64,000 nt of DNA from Morinoia aosen (lineage: Eukaryota; Arthropoda; Malacostraca; Amphipoda; Talitridae): assembly GCA_030386875.1 (NCBI GenBank), contig CM059575.1, positions 49,940,859 to 50,004,858 of the forward strand, given 5' to 3'. Made by a program: the position numbers and the translations under genes. The number at the start of each line of letters is the position of its first letter. The first letter of the stretch is position 1. The notes below the pieces were generated by a model. That model was not told the DNA's origin. It made no database searches and saw nothing but the letters and a program-made list of their open reading frames with translations. Below, one piece after another: positions 25,781 through 38,329 of this stretch.

Positions 25781-26127
25781 TTAAGCCTCTCTAACCGCAA
25801 CAAGGGTGCTTCCAAGAGAGGAAGAAGGAATGCACCTTCTAGTATAAAATTAAAGGAACGGCGAATCTAAGCACAAGGTGCATATGTGTCCCACAGGTTG
25901 CGCGAAGAAACAGCAATGCTGACAGAAATTTATGAGACAGGACAAAAGTTAAGAAAGAAAGTACTATGTGCCGAAAAAACAACAATAAACTGAAAACAAA
26001 ATAGTCCGTTACAAAACAAAAACCTGTTCTACATACACCAAAGGTGTTCCGAACTTTCAGCTCCGGGTCACCCACCTACCGCCTGAGAGCGTTATCCCTG
26101 TAAATACAATACTTGTATCCCGGGCGG
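25781..26127 (+). repeat. Three-copy dispersed repeat family, copy A
   Basis: About 345 bp aligned by eye with 31833-32170 and 43875-44198, all in the same orientation. Shared landmarks in order: TTTTAAGCCTC start, AGAGAGGAAGAAGGAATGCACC, GGCGAATCTA, GACAAAAGT, GTCCGTTACAAAACAAAAAC, CACCTACC, GAGCGTTATCCCTGTA. This copy is the most diverged. No coding capacity is shared, so it is probably a non-autonomous element. Confidence 0.8.
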
Positions 26128-29100
26128 AAAACCATAAATTCTCATCCGTGAATATTTCACCACTCCTCACAATTCTGTTGTCATTCCATTAATAAAACAC
26201 TGACAGTACACCTCAGTATATATCTTATGATAAGATTTAAAAATTAAGTAAATATTTTAATGAAAGTTGACCACAAAATACGTCTTAGGACATGTTGATC
26301 TAACTTATTCAACGATGGTGCGTTGCACCGTTTAACATCTGTCTGTTGAACCGCAGGGGGCAGCATTGTAGGGGGCACATTGTAGGGGAAAACATTTTTG
26401 GAAGGATATAAAATTTTTGGCGTTAATTATAAGAATGGGAAATTATTATTAGTTGTTAGAGCATCCGCAGCGACTAACATTATAATTACTGACGTCTTGC
26501 ACTTAATAGCAATTATTGCTTACGACATTGTAACTTCTTATTATTATATAGAGGAATTACCCACTGATAAGCGTTGTCGCAGGTCACAATCTATCCTGAT
26601 AGGGATTGTTCTCTAACTCAAATATCTCATTACAATCTGTTCAATTGACACAGTTTTAAAAGAATCACGTTAGGCAATGTTGGAGTGATGGCTTAATCGC
26701 AGTTATTCCAGTAATATGAAAATCTTCGACCTATAGACAAAACGATCTCACGAGATGCGCGCAGCAAATCGAATCGAGTTAGCCAAGACGCCGGAAAACC
26801 AAAGGGAAACTCGTCTTCCTTAATTAGTAATTTCACGACTCGAGCGTCCGATATTCGGCTTCGTATCTTGGTTGTGTGCGCATCTCTTTCAAGGGCTAAT
26901 TTTATAGGTATGAAAAATAACAGCCACCAAGTTGCCCCCTCCACCTTACTTGACTCACAATTTGTGCTAAAATATTCAGTCACTCTCATGAAGACGCGAA
27001 TATCCCTGTCGTCAAGACTATTCTAACCTAATCTCATCTGCATCAAGAGCCCTTCAAATGCATATCATTGTCATCAAGACGCCATTGGAGCGAATGGAGC
27101 TATATTCGGAAAAAAATTCATATATCGCAAAACCTCCACATTTTTACAGAAGTATTTCAACGCGTAAGTTACTGCAACAGCCGGAGTTTTCTTTTAAGGG
27201 GAAGATATTTGGTTACAAATCTGATTGCAAGGTATTCGGGTCGTTATAGTAAACGTAAAGAAGATTCTCAAATACATGCATATGAACGCGATCAGTGGGC
27301 GGTTTGTACAAATGTTCATAAAAACGTCTTTTGTCTTCGGGCCACTTGTACGAGAAGCAGCTTCTTGAAACACGTTTCCCAACTGAGAAGAAATTTTCGA
27401 ACAACATGTAAATTCAAAAAAAGTAAATTAAACGCCAATGATTATAAAGAATCGTTCGCATCCTTAGTAAAGTTCCTGTGTTGAATTACGCAAGTTACAA
27501 AATGTTCCCCGGAAGGAACCAGCATTTCGTACTTACGTTGTTTAATGCTGGGTGTAGCACAAAATTTCTACTTTAATACTCAACGTTTGGCTGGCCAACG
27601 TAGGTAAGAGCGGGCGTATGAAAAGAAAATGAAAAAGGGCATTTGATTCGGTCTTTAACATCGCAACTATGCTATAATCTCTCTGGACTATATTCCTGAC
27701 CGTAAATTTAGTTCAGAGATGATACTGTAATCATAGAGCTACCAGTAAATATATGCACTCAGTGTGGGTATTTGTGTAGGTGTATATACCCATTTACGTA
27801 TGTATACAGAAAATGCTTCCAATGTTGAACATTGACCAAACTGTCAAACTGTACTTTCTCGTGTCTCGAAATTATCATACTCTCTCACATGCCAAACTAA
27901 TTCTAAGCTAAATATTTAAGTTTACTAAGTTATTACTCATTTTATTCTGAAATTCATTCACTTCCTCATGAGCTGTCATAAAAGCTTCGTTGCTTGTTGG
28001 GCTCACAATGCTCATAATATTGACTGTTAGGTATCAGGTATATTCAGGTGTCTTATTTGCAACAACGTACAATGTACATGCTTCAGGTAAATAAATCAAC
28101 CAAACTTGATAGCTCTTTGAAAATAAAACGAACTTCGGCCCAAATTGTCTCTAGGTTTTCGAAGGCAATCTAATTCGTCAATTTTAGTCTAATTGAGGTG
28201 AAACTAGTTTTGCCACGTCTCTCCAAATTTTAACTTCGTCTGAAATCTTCGGCTTCATGTGTACTTTTTGCGTTATTTTTTCTTTCATCACTGGCCCTGA
28301 AATTCGTTTCCATGCATTCTGGGGAGTATTAAAAAATAATTTGTGATTCAGAACAAGCTTCGTCTTTGAACATATGTTTTTCTAGAATTTCTTTATGTCA
28401 AATTTAATTTCAAATGATTATTGCTCATGCTTAAATAAATGTACGAAAGTGGAACTCTTATTTTTAATGGGAAATTTCAAGTCAAGTTAAAAAACTCCAG
28501 CAGGTAAGGCGCAAAACATTGTACACATCAGGAAATATAGCACGAGTATTAAGACAAATATATCAGCAAAAATATAACGGTCGTAATATAAGTTACCCCA
28601 ATAAGTAATAGCTGATTAATATTAAACACAAAATGGATTAGTAGAACGTAGAATAAATAAAATCTTAAGACCACCGTGAGTGTTAAAATAGAATAGAACA
28701 AAACACATCAACAGAAACAACCCAAGAGGCCCAGGCTCGGGCTGCTACAAGTCCCTTACCGGCAGCTACAGACCCCGCGTGAACATCAAAGGAGTAGGAG
28801 AAATGATCGCAATCCTATTCACAGTTTTTAATTTCACGCGCAAGCAGCAGTACGTTCGTTTCAACTAGTAATACGATATAGTGAAGTAGCTAAGTAAATA
28901 CACGGCTGCATGGAGCGACTCAAAACAACGGAAGAGAAGCCTCGATAAACACGGCGGAGTGCAGCTCGTATTTTGAGGCGTACAGGAGAGAACGGAGGCC
29001 GATGGCTGAGGCCCCTTCCTCTCAAGTTTCAGTTTATTTGTTCTTAAATAGAAATTTAGTTATCGGTCGGAGAATTATTCCAACGACCAAATATGAATAA

Positions 29101-29491
29101 AACTTTTTATATTCAAGCGGTATTTGAAAGCAGTAAACATTTTCGTAGCGACCGCAGCTTCCATTTGCTTAGAACAACTACAAACTACTAGCTATGCATC
29201 GGTTTTTCCCTGATTGACTTGAATGGACAATGTTGAATGCAGCTACTTGTCGACCCAAATGAGTCCAATATATCTGAAGTTTTGGACTGAAATTTCATTC
29301 CATCGTATACAATTATATAGTACCCGGAACACTTATCCCAACCGCTCACTAAACCGATCAAGGAATTGATTTACGCGAAAGTGTTGAAAAGGTCGAATAA
29401 ATCTACAACCTTATACTACTGAGTCAAGGGAAAACAACACATTCTATAATAGTCTTAGTATCATTGCGCTTCAAAACTACAGCTTTTTAAC
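26128..29491. other. No gene recognised
   Basis: Mostly AT-rich. A GC-richer island at about 28720-29010 is open for short runs on both strands and has a minus-strand GTAAGG donor-like site near 28758, but the evidence does not settle on a strand or frame. No element ends were seen. Confidence 0.4.
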
Positions 29492-29659
29492 TTTAATTTA
29501 AAAAAGCTCAAGTTCAATTAAAAAAAGCTCAAGTTTAATTAAAAAAAGCTCAAGTTTAATTTAAAAAAAGTCAAGTTCAATTTAAAAAAGGTCAAGTTCA
29601 ATTTTAAAAAGCTTAAGATTAATTTAAAAAAGCTCAAGTTTAATTTGAAAAAGCTCATT
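29492..29659 (+). repeat. 21-bp tandem array, 8 copies
   Basis: Eight units of 21 bp with consensus TTTAATTTAAAAAAGCTCAAG run without interruption. They differ by single substitutions (GCTCAAG, GGTCAAG, GCTTAAG, AGTCAAG), which shows a locally expanded and then drifting minisatellite. Confidence 0.95.
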
Positions 29660-31832
29660 TGAAAAGCCAGCTATCTTTACTCTTACCTAGTTACGAAATA
29701 AAAACCAACATTCGCATTGACTTTTTCGTACGAGCTTTCCTCACAGATGTTTGAAGCCACTTAGTTAAAAACCATAACAATAATATATTGGACACTAAAC
29801 TCCGATCTGGATCGTCGGTAATTACGGAGTTACGTCTTCATGGCTTTATAGTTGTCTTCATATGATAGAGAAAAATTAATGTATTGAGTAGATACGAGAG
29901 ACTCTTCATCACAACGGAATTATATACGAATGGAGTTCTGAGCAATTAATTCTTTCTTTTCGACTTCCATGTGCATCTCTGCCTGCTCTTCTTACTTCCA
30001 TCGCACCATCGTCTCGCACACGTGTTCGATCATAGAGATCATAGAGTTGATCACAGAGATTCTTCTTATGTCTCTTTGTTCGTTTAGAGTAAAATTAAAT
30101 GGTCACTATCAGTTTCTAGCTTGTCAAAACCATGTGAAATTTTAGGTAAAATCTAAAAAAACCAGTCCATTTACAGTTCCGGCATGATGGCAAAATAAAG
30201 GTTCTAGAATAGGCTATTACGTTACAGGACGTTACTAGAGACGCTCAATTACGTTTGCGCGGCGCTGAACACTCAGATCGCTTCAAGCACCGCTAGTGTC
30301 CTCCCAAGGGGAAGCAAGAAACTGATCCGCAAGTCTATCTTGACTAACATTCAATTCGTCTCAGCGAATAAATTAATAAGTTTTCTTTCCCAAGCCTTTC
30401 GTTAAAGTTATTAAGGTGAAATTTTAAACACACAGCAATGTCTTTGTATAGAATCCCCATCTATGTTTGATTTCGATCAAATCGGTTTCATTACAGTCAT
30501 TATCGAGCAAAGCTAATCCCTTGTCTGAGGGACCCACGCATGTGAGTTCCGGGAGAAAGATTCTTGCTCCATCAACGAGGACAATAAGGTCTCTGACTGT
30601 CTCTTTTCTACATTCTGCCTGCATTTAACGCGTGGTTTGTGAATAAGTGTAAAAGTAGAGTAATTATCTTGCTTCCAATTCTAGCCTAATCTGGATTCTT
30701 GTGCTACAAATAATAGGATGAACGTAAGGCTTACAGATTGATGGAGTTCATACTGGTCTTGTACTTCCCAAGCCCAGTACCACCCGACACTGTATCGCGT
30801 TCTACATCAACAACCGGCCATTCCTAGGAGAGAGAGTCGTATTTTTACACAGCAATCTTATACCCCTCATCTTGCTTCTTTTAACCTTATATAACGGCAT
30901 CGACAAACTCTCTTTTCATATCTCTAATCATGGGCTCTAGTGTATTATTTCTAACGTAAAGTGTAGGAAAAACATCGCTTCGTCTCACTGCTCTGTTTAT
31001 AAACGCTACCTGAAAATTGTAGCATCTCACGGTTCGCTCCGTGCTAGTCATTACTTTAGATTCTCTACTTATCTAAGGATGAAGATCCTAATTATTCGCA
31101 AAAAACAATTACTTTCATTGGATTTGAATTGCCTGAAAAAGATACAATATCATGCCCAGGAGCAATTTTATTTATTTACGGAGTTTAAAACGTTATTTAC
31201 CCTCTTTAATTGAATAATGTCGAACATTTGTCTCACAACCATGGTCTAGCAGTAACGGTAGCTTAATTAAAATATTTTGCGAGAAAACGAAAGCTGTAAT
31301 GCTCCTCAGAAAAAATGACATTCTCAAGAAACGAAAAATACGCGAATAAAAGATGGGCCCACGACAATGGAATGTCATCTGGTTGCGGTTTCTAGTCAGT
31401 TGATCGTGAAGGCTACTCATAAAACATATCAATTCTATAAAATTTTATGCTTTTCAAAAGTGAACGTTTCATGCGTAAAAATGCAGAAGTAAAACAAACA
31501 AAACAAAGATAAGAAAGTTAAGCAATTTCAGGTGAATGAATGGGTTTAGGCATCGTACAAATATATAAAGTTTTTCATTACCCGAACATCATTTCGTTCC
31601 AGCGCAAAAAGTACTTTCGTTTTATTCTCTCTTTCTCATGCCACACTTCTACACTGTACTGTAGAAACAGCTTGATTAATATCTCACACAATATTCTCAC
31701 ACAATATTATCTCCAGCCAGGACAAGATATTTTCGATTTTTCAGGTATGATATAGGGAATCTATGAGCAACTCGTTTAATGCCGCAATAACGGGGCTTCG
31801 CGAGTATCATAAAATACAGATAAGATGTTAGT
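29660..31832. other. No confident gene apart from a weak ORF near 30.5 kb
   Basis: AT-rich DNA. The only segment with protein-like composition is the minus-strand frame described at 30424-30624. Nothing else could be assigned. Confidence 0.4.
30424..30624 (-). CDS. Weak coding candidate (66 aa), unrecognised
   Basis: The minus-strand frame begins MQAECRKETVRDL, continues DGARIFLPELTCVGPSDKG and LLDNDCNETDLIEIKHRWG, and stops with TAA. It has a balanced mix of charged and hydrophobic residues and uses varied codons, unlike the low-complexity frames around it. The ATG-CAG at the start could also be an acceptor (TTAAATGCAG), which would make this a terminal exon. No polyadenylation signal was seen close downstream and no family is recognised. 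Its length is well within chance. Confidence 0.22.
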   Translation of the reverse strand: MQAECRKETVRDLIVLVDGARIFLPELTCVGPSDKGLALLDNDCNETDLIEIKHRWGFYTKTLLCV

Positions 31833-32170
31833 TTAAGCCTCCTAAATGGCAACCAAGGCATTCCAAAGAGACGAAGGAGGAACGCACCATTTCGTATGGA
31901 GTTAAGGGAATACGGAATCTATCCACTAAGTGCATGGAAACATTAAGTTGAGAAAAAAGTTCATGAAACAAGACAAAAGTTTGCGAAGAAAGTAGTAGGT
32001 GCTAAAAAACCGGACAGCAGTGGACCGAAGAAATGATGGTCCGTAACAAAACAAAAAAGCCTATTCTATTTCAAAAAGGAAGGCCTACCTAACCATTAGC
32101 TTGAGACCGCACATATTCTCTTTGGAAGTGTTAACTCCTATAGATGCAATAGGTGTATCTGCCTGAGGGG
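31833..32170 (+). repeat. Three-copy dispersed repeat family, copy B
   Basis: This copy matches 43875-44198 more closely than 25781-26127. Landmarks: GTTTAAGCCTCC, GGAGGAACGCACCATTTCG, TATGGAGTTAAGG, CGGAATCTA, GAAAGTAGTAGGTGCT, GGACAGCAGTGGACCGAA, AAGGCCTACCTAAC, then a GCAATAGGTGTATCTGCC end. Confidence 0.85.
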
Positions 32171-34646
32171 ATATAAAATACAATTAAATGGTTTATGGAA
32201 GACGAGAAGTATGGAGAAATCAAATTTCCTTCGTTTCTAGACCTTAATTTCCGTCTCTTTCACACAACGAGGTAATATTTTTTATCTCTGGTGTCGTAGA
32301 ATGAAGTTTTGGCGAAACGCTGTATCAGAGAAGCGACTATCCCCAAATTCTTTATCACAGTTTGTTATATATAACGTAGTGGAATATTCACTTCTGTAAA
32401 ATTATGTACGAGTTAAAACCTGTATAATGGGAGAGTGTAATATATTGGCAGTGCAATAGTGTAGCAGTAGCATACGTTTGGTAATATTTGAATTGCTCAG
32501 CTCAGACAACGTCGAGTCGAAAGTCTTGCTCCAATTCAAGAGTAAGTTTTCCTACATCACTAAAATGCATGATGCATCACCACAGGTGACGTTAGAGTAA
32601 TTTTATACACGACTGCACTCACAAGTTTAGTAAGAGCAGCGGCAGAGATAGTTTCAGTGGCTTTTTCATATATCAAAAGCTTCATTCTTTCACTCTGTCG
32701 TTGAAACACATCGGAGTCTCACCACCAAAAAGGCGCTTTACCCTTACATTGGAGAGGGATATTCCACTCTCCAACGTCCTCTTGTGCAATTTTTACTATT
32801 ATCATCGTTATCATCACGATTTCAGCCGCCAGAAGGGCTTCGAAACAAACTCTACAGTGGAATCCAGAACTGTATACCCGTACGGAAACAGAGAAGCTTG
32901 GTACAACAAAAAGATATTAACCATGATAGCAGTGAGTGTGAAAGAGGAATAAATTTCTAATTTTAAAAAGAGCTAGGATTACAAAATGAGGGATCCAACC
33001 ACATGCCTTCACTTTAGCTGAGAGCCTTTTTAAGACCATATTTACATTAATTTCTTCAGAAATAATTCTTGCCGAACGCTCAACAGGTAACCTGTCGATA
33101 AAAACAATTGTCTTACACGTGATATAATTATAAACATGTCCGTAAAACCATGTTTACGTGAGTGTGATCACACTCTGCTGAGTTGTGATACGACGAGCAT
33201 GTCAGAGCGACGAACAGGGCAGCACTAAGGCCATATCACTGAGGGATCAGGTGGTGGCCTCACGTAATTTAATGTCAAATTATAGACACCGAACCATAAG
33301 GCTGCCCGTCAAATCCAGTCCCCATTCGAAAGGTTGAGTTATTAATTATTGTTCAGGGCAGAACAAAACTTATCTCTTACCACATCTTGCGCACAAATCG
33401 AATGTCAATACGAAGTAACCTATAACGCATCTCTTTAAATAGGTGATCATGTATATTCAGAAAGTTCTCATCCTTTCAATGTAAGCAAAAAAATCCAAAA
33501 AATTGTTTTAAGATAAGCTGTCGACAACGTTTAAGCGTGACCTGGATGACATTTTTCTTGAAGGATTTGTTTCCAGGAAATTTCCACTGAATTTATCCAA
33601 CTTCAGATCAGGTTGGGCTAAATTTTTTGTGACCGAGTACATCGGCGCCAACCTTGTTTCAAATTCAACCTCATTGACTCATCCCTTGAGGCTTTGATGG
33701 TCATCTTTATATATTGCCGTCTTTCTGTCACGTAACTTTTTACCTTGACTTGCGAGTAAGCCATGGCATCCAAACGTTGACAAATCTCAGTCAAAAGTAC
33801 GGTCAACGCACGATGAGACCTCGATATTATTCAACTCGATTTATATCAAAGAAAGACGGTAGTAATGAGGATAAATTATGAAAGGAGTGCTCCTCCTTTT
33901 AAAGTAGTAATACGCTACGTATAGCTACCTCTGAAATGTATAAATCAAAGTAAGAATTAACAAAATATGAAACAAACGTTTAAGAGCTTGAAAAGAGACA
34001 TTTTCTACCTAATGATAGTCACAAAAATGCTAATTATTACTGCAGTTAGACAAAAACTTTAGATATTGAGCAGAATATTTCCATTTGTCATCGTTTCAAA
34101 CCACCTCGGTATGCTGGTGAAGAAATTCTGAACCAGAATCTGATGGATGTATTCAACCTCGTGTTCAACGGGTAAAGTGAACACGTGATTGTCCTCAGAT
34201 TATTTTTCTATTTTTGGTAACCAAGTTTTTACACTACCAGCACAAAAATATCACAGGCTATAAACAACCACGCACACTTTTTTCCTGTACTTTTCATTTC
34301 CAGGCGATAGAAATCAGTAGGGCGAGAACCACACAGCTGGATGCCTATTTAGTTACTCGATAAGAACCATAATGTATTGAGCTAAACGATCGAGATTCGT
34401 TTCTGTCAGCAATCTCTGATCAATCACTTCGGGCACTGAATTCAATAAACGACGGGAGGACGTTTGGCGCTAATAACAAGTGAGCGAAGGCCACTAGAGT
34501 GCTAGCATTAGCAATGCACAAGAAGCGTACGAAATAGCAAGGCGGCGTATGAGCACGCACACGCCGCGGCGCCCGCAGACCTCGCACAAAGTCGTCCAGC
34601 CCAAATGGACGCAGTTTTAACACTGGACTGACGGACTGTGCTGTGC
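32171..34646. other. No gene recognised
   Basis: AT-rich sequence. A GC-richer patch at 34540-34640 lies just outside the hAT insertion that begins at 34655. No supported gene or repeat was found. Confidence 0.45.
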
Positions 34647-34654
34647 CCAACTAG
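34647..34654. repeat. Left 8-bp target-site duplication of the hAT element
   Basis: CCAACTAG directly precedes the left terminus of the hAT element and is repeated exactly at 37120-37127 after the right terminus. Confidence 0.92.
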
Positions 34655-37119
34655 CAGGGCTTCCACGAGTGCGAAAGTTCCTACCCTAAAACTTTGCTCA
34701 AGATTACCCTACAAATACATAAATTACCCTAAAATATGATATATGCCCATTGCTGGTATTACATGAACATATTCAATGTTTCCATGTTTATGTGTGTAGA
34801 AATAACACAACATCAGGGTCATGCAGGTATTTGAAAATGAAATTCTCTGACTTTACGGAGTCATATTAATTTTGTCAAGTTACGTGCAACATTCTATATT
34901 GCTTTCATTATAGTTTATCATCTCTGTATGGTTACCTAGTTACAAGCTCTGTTCCATGAGCGTAAATTGTGAGGCCAGGTGATCTATTCCTGACTGGCAG
35001 AAAGAAGCAAAGACATAGTAAGAAGAAATGAACGACAAAGTAATACTCGAAACATTTATTTATGGAACACAACACAAACAGAGTTTCACAATTTTTGCGC
35101 AAAAAACTTAGAGGAATGTAGATGTGAATAAGTTCATGTACACCCTAATTCTCGGTGCAATTGCAGAGAACGGGGAAAAGAATGTAATGCACTGAATGAA
35201 GATTTATTACTTTCCCAAAATTTTCGTAATCATTATACTCAATTGGCTCGAATTTAACTGCGTATAGAGATAATTTACGTTGAGTAAGGCGAAGCAGATG
35301 TTACTCAAGGCTCAATGTTAGCCCCATTGAATTACAAATAAGAGCCTCGTTACAATTAAGAATCTCGGCCCATGGCCGGATTATTTTTCGATAGATGCCT
35401 ACATGTCAAAAAAGCCAAAAGCGTATCGTTGAATACTTGTAGCACCTCCAAGAATCGGAGTCTTACGTTAATAAGCCCTAGTGCTAAGAATAATGGACTA
35501 GAACCTAGATTTCTATCTCACAAGCTTTTTTATTCACTCTCGATATATGTATTTCCACCAAGCCAACATTTCTTCTATGAAGACTACAATTTTTTTTAAC
35601 AAAGAAGCCACAGAATGTTTGGATCCCATCATAACATTAGTCGTAACAAAACATAATCTTATAATGTCGCTCAATTTAATATTTTTATCACTGAAATCTT
35701 TTTTATGTGTAGTAAACAATCCATTGGCTATGCTATCCTCTTTTTCAACATGATAAACAGAGGAGCTCTTAATTGCACTCTCACTCCATTATTGGGCGAT
35801 GACGCCGAGCTGTTTAGCTTTACTGCGATCAGTAACTGCTGTTTCACTAATGATTACAGAATATAAATGTTCAGTAAGGACCACGACAAGATCACTTAGT
35901 AGATGTTCACCGCAACATTGTCTAATAATGTTTGAAGCTCTTTGTTTCCCTAAGCGAACTTTCTTTTATGAAACATTTGTTTCAGTAGTTTTATTAATGA
36001 GTCACTTAACGAAATAGGCAAATTATGCTCAGAAAGGTAAGCAAATATCCGTAATTCAGTTTTTATACCTGACTTGTCAATTGGATCGTGTGATAAAATG
36101 AACAAAGTTATAGTTTCTGTTTTCCTTCGCTGCACTGAGAGATTTTTATGGCGTTGACTCTTAGCATGAAGAATAATCTCAGATTTACCTAACGTAATAG
36201 TAGTTGAGCATATAGTACAGTATGCCATATCCTTAGTTGAGGTAGAAGACTGAGATCTCTCTAACCTTTCTTTTTCTAGCCTCGAAACAGTTGTTCGCAT
36301 CTCCATCCTTCCTTTCATTTTCATGAAAAAAGGTTATCAGACATTAAAATTTTGCTTTCCTTCATAGGTGCTGTAGCAGCTTCATTGGACACAGAATCTA
36401 TTTAATAGTAGCAATTTTACTGAGACGCAAGTAACCAAATATTTTGTCACAATGCAGTACTGTACGTGATTGCACCTTTCACATTTAATTGCACTCGACT
36501 GAAACAAAACTATCTGCCCTCGGCTCTGATAGTGTCGTTTTGTACACGTTATGTAGCTGTTCAATTCCAGTAAACGACGATGACCGATGTTTTGGTGTAA
36601 ATCGTGATACATTTACGAGTTAGTTATGTAAGGCAAGAAACTATGAAATTCCAAACATTACACTCGTATCAAGTTCCCTATCATTTTAATTATTGTCATT
36701 ACTATTAATTAACCAAGGTATTATTCAGGCAGCAAATCTCGCAACATTATACTGAAGAGAGATCTGAGGGAGATGCAGCGATGAGCACATCTATTTGCGA
36801 CTTTTCGTCGTGTGCAATAAAGACTAAATTAATAGCGAGTTCGGGAAAGATTTGCGCTTGTTCCAAACATCTCTCAAATTGAACATTTTCATCAATGCTT
36901 TGTTCTGCAATGTACCTTGTACAAAGCATATTGTAGTACATGAAAGCAAACTTGAAATCAGTTTTGAAAACAAGCAATTGCCCCACAATTTTGCTGCGCT
37001 ACCCCGTCAAAAGTCAAATTACCCTAAAAACCATGGAAATTTGCTTTACCCTAAGCTCTACCCTAGACAACCCCTGATTACCCTAAAATGGGGTATTTTA
37101 CCCTAAAGTGGAAGCACTG
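34655..37119 (-). mobile_element. hAT DNA transposon, 2465 bp, with exact 8-bp target duplication
   Basis: The left end is CAGGGCTTCCAC and the right end, read inward, is CAGTGCTTCCAC: a 12-bp terminal inverted repeat with one mismatch. The element is flanked on both sides by the identical 8 bp CCAACTAG (34647-34654 and 37120-37127). Eight-bp duplications and CAG-type ends are hallmarks of the hAT superfamily. The motif TTACCCTAA or TACCCTAAA recurs several times just inside both ends (34680-34735 and 37015-37105), the arrangement expected of subterminal transposase-binding sites. The interior carries a broken hAT transposase on the minus strand, so this copy cannot move by itself. Confidence 0.93.
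35534..36324 (-). pseudogene. hAT transposase, N-terminal half, frameshifted and truncated
   Basis: The minus-strand frame from 36324 contains YCTICSTTI (Cys-x2-Cys) followed by HAKSQRH, a BED-like zinc finger. It then has FAYLSEHNLPIS, a region conserved ahead of the hAT catalytic core. It stops at 35950; a second frame picks up near 35970 with LGKQRASNIIRQCCGEH and AVTDRSKAKQLG. After another stop the frame containing LCFVTTNVMMGSKHSVASL follows, corresponding to the conserved D-TTN-MFG-NSV motif of this hAT group. The aspartate expected before TTN is valine here. The homologous sequence ends near 35600, and nothing from the C-terminal dimerisation domain was found before the element's left end. 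Frameshift, stops and the missing half make it non-functional. Confidence 0.8.
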
Positions 37120-37127
37120 CCAACTAG
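37120..37127. repeat. Right 8-bp target-site duplication of the hAT element
   Basis: CCAACTAG follows the right terminus and is identical to 34647-34654. Confidence 0.92.
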
Positions 37128-38329
37128 CTACCGAAGCCCCATACACCTACACATGTGCACACCTTTCTCCACTAGCACGCACAACTAACTTATTCACTCA
37201 CATGCAAATACGCACACAGCCTTCCTCCCTGGAAAAATGTAGAGGCACCTAGAGCACCTGCGACCGCTGTCGTAGTCTCCAGTGCCTACGCAGGCCTATC
37301 GAAAAGCATACGAGCTGTCGTGCAACAGTTCAAGTTTTTGAGAGAAATACACGGATGTTGAAAATTAGTAGCTGCGCATACGATGAATCTAGAACTACAA
37401 CATTCTACGAACAAGGTTAAAACATCCTTTACGTAATATCAATCTGTAAACACCACTATTGCTCTTGTTTGTAATAGAAGAACGAAATCCTTTGCTGCCC
37501 TTATTAGATCTTTGAACGGTGTGAGTTACATTGAAAATTCTACAGTAGCATTTTGATCATACAATACAATACCTGTCCAGTCCCTGCAACAGTTTCGGAT
37601 AGCATAGAAACAACTCAGGCTGTTCCAAAGACTGGTTTTGTAGAAATATAGAATGTCAATTTGCCCCAATAATGTGAGCTTTTTGAAGGTTTTGTGACTG
37701 ACAGAACGCATAATAACATAGTAGGAGAATAGAACCACCTCTGAGAGCCTTTTCTGAAATGTCGGGTGTTCCAAATTGGCTTTCAGCTCCAGTGTACAGC
37801 AGTCATCCGATAATGTACAGACTGGGGCCTGCAGGTACTTCTTTGATTCGAAATAGCAACTTGCAGCCTCAGATAACAAGTAGTTAAAATACTACTTCAA
37901 AAGCTTCAAATAGTTCGAATAGATTTCAACAAGAAATATACTGTATGCTGAAATTTTGTATTTATGTGTAAAAAATATTTATCTAATAGTGGTATTCCAA
38001 TTACAGTATCTACACATACCCATTTGTACAACTTTATTTTGATGTATGATAATTTTAAAATTTCGAGCTCTACTTTGGAGGAAAAAGTAAGATAGTTCAG
38101 AGAACATATATCCACTGGAATATTTAAACAGATCGGAGGAAAAATTGTAGACAACCAGAAAATCAACTACACAAAAAAGTATGGAACTTAAGAGTTTGGC
38201 CAAAAATAATATGTTAAATTACTGTTATTGCATTAATAAACTATTTGAATTAATACTTCATGTGAACCTGCAAAAGCTTCCAAAAACACATTTGATTCAA
38301 AAAACTATGATCGACATAATCATTAGCTC
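37128..38329. other. No gene recognised
   Basis: AT-rich DNA between the hAT element and the Tc1-like remnant. A 117-codon minus-strand frame at 37526-37879 has no recognisable motif and is not longer than chance. Confidence 0.4.

Noticed and set aside
34680-37105. Telomere-like TTACCCTAA motifs
   Set aside because: They are dispersed near the two ends of the hAT element, not in tandem, so they are subterminal element motifs rather than telomeric repeats.
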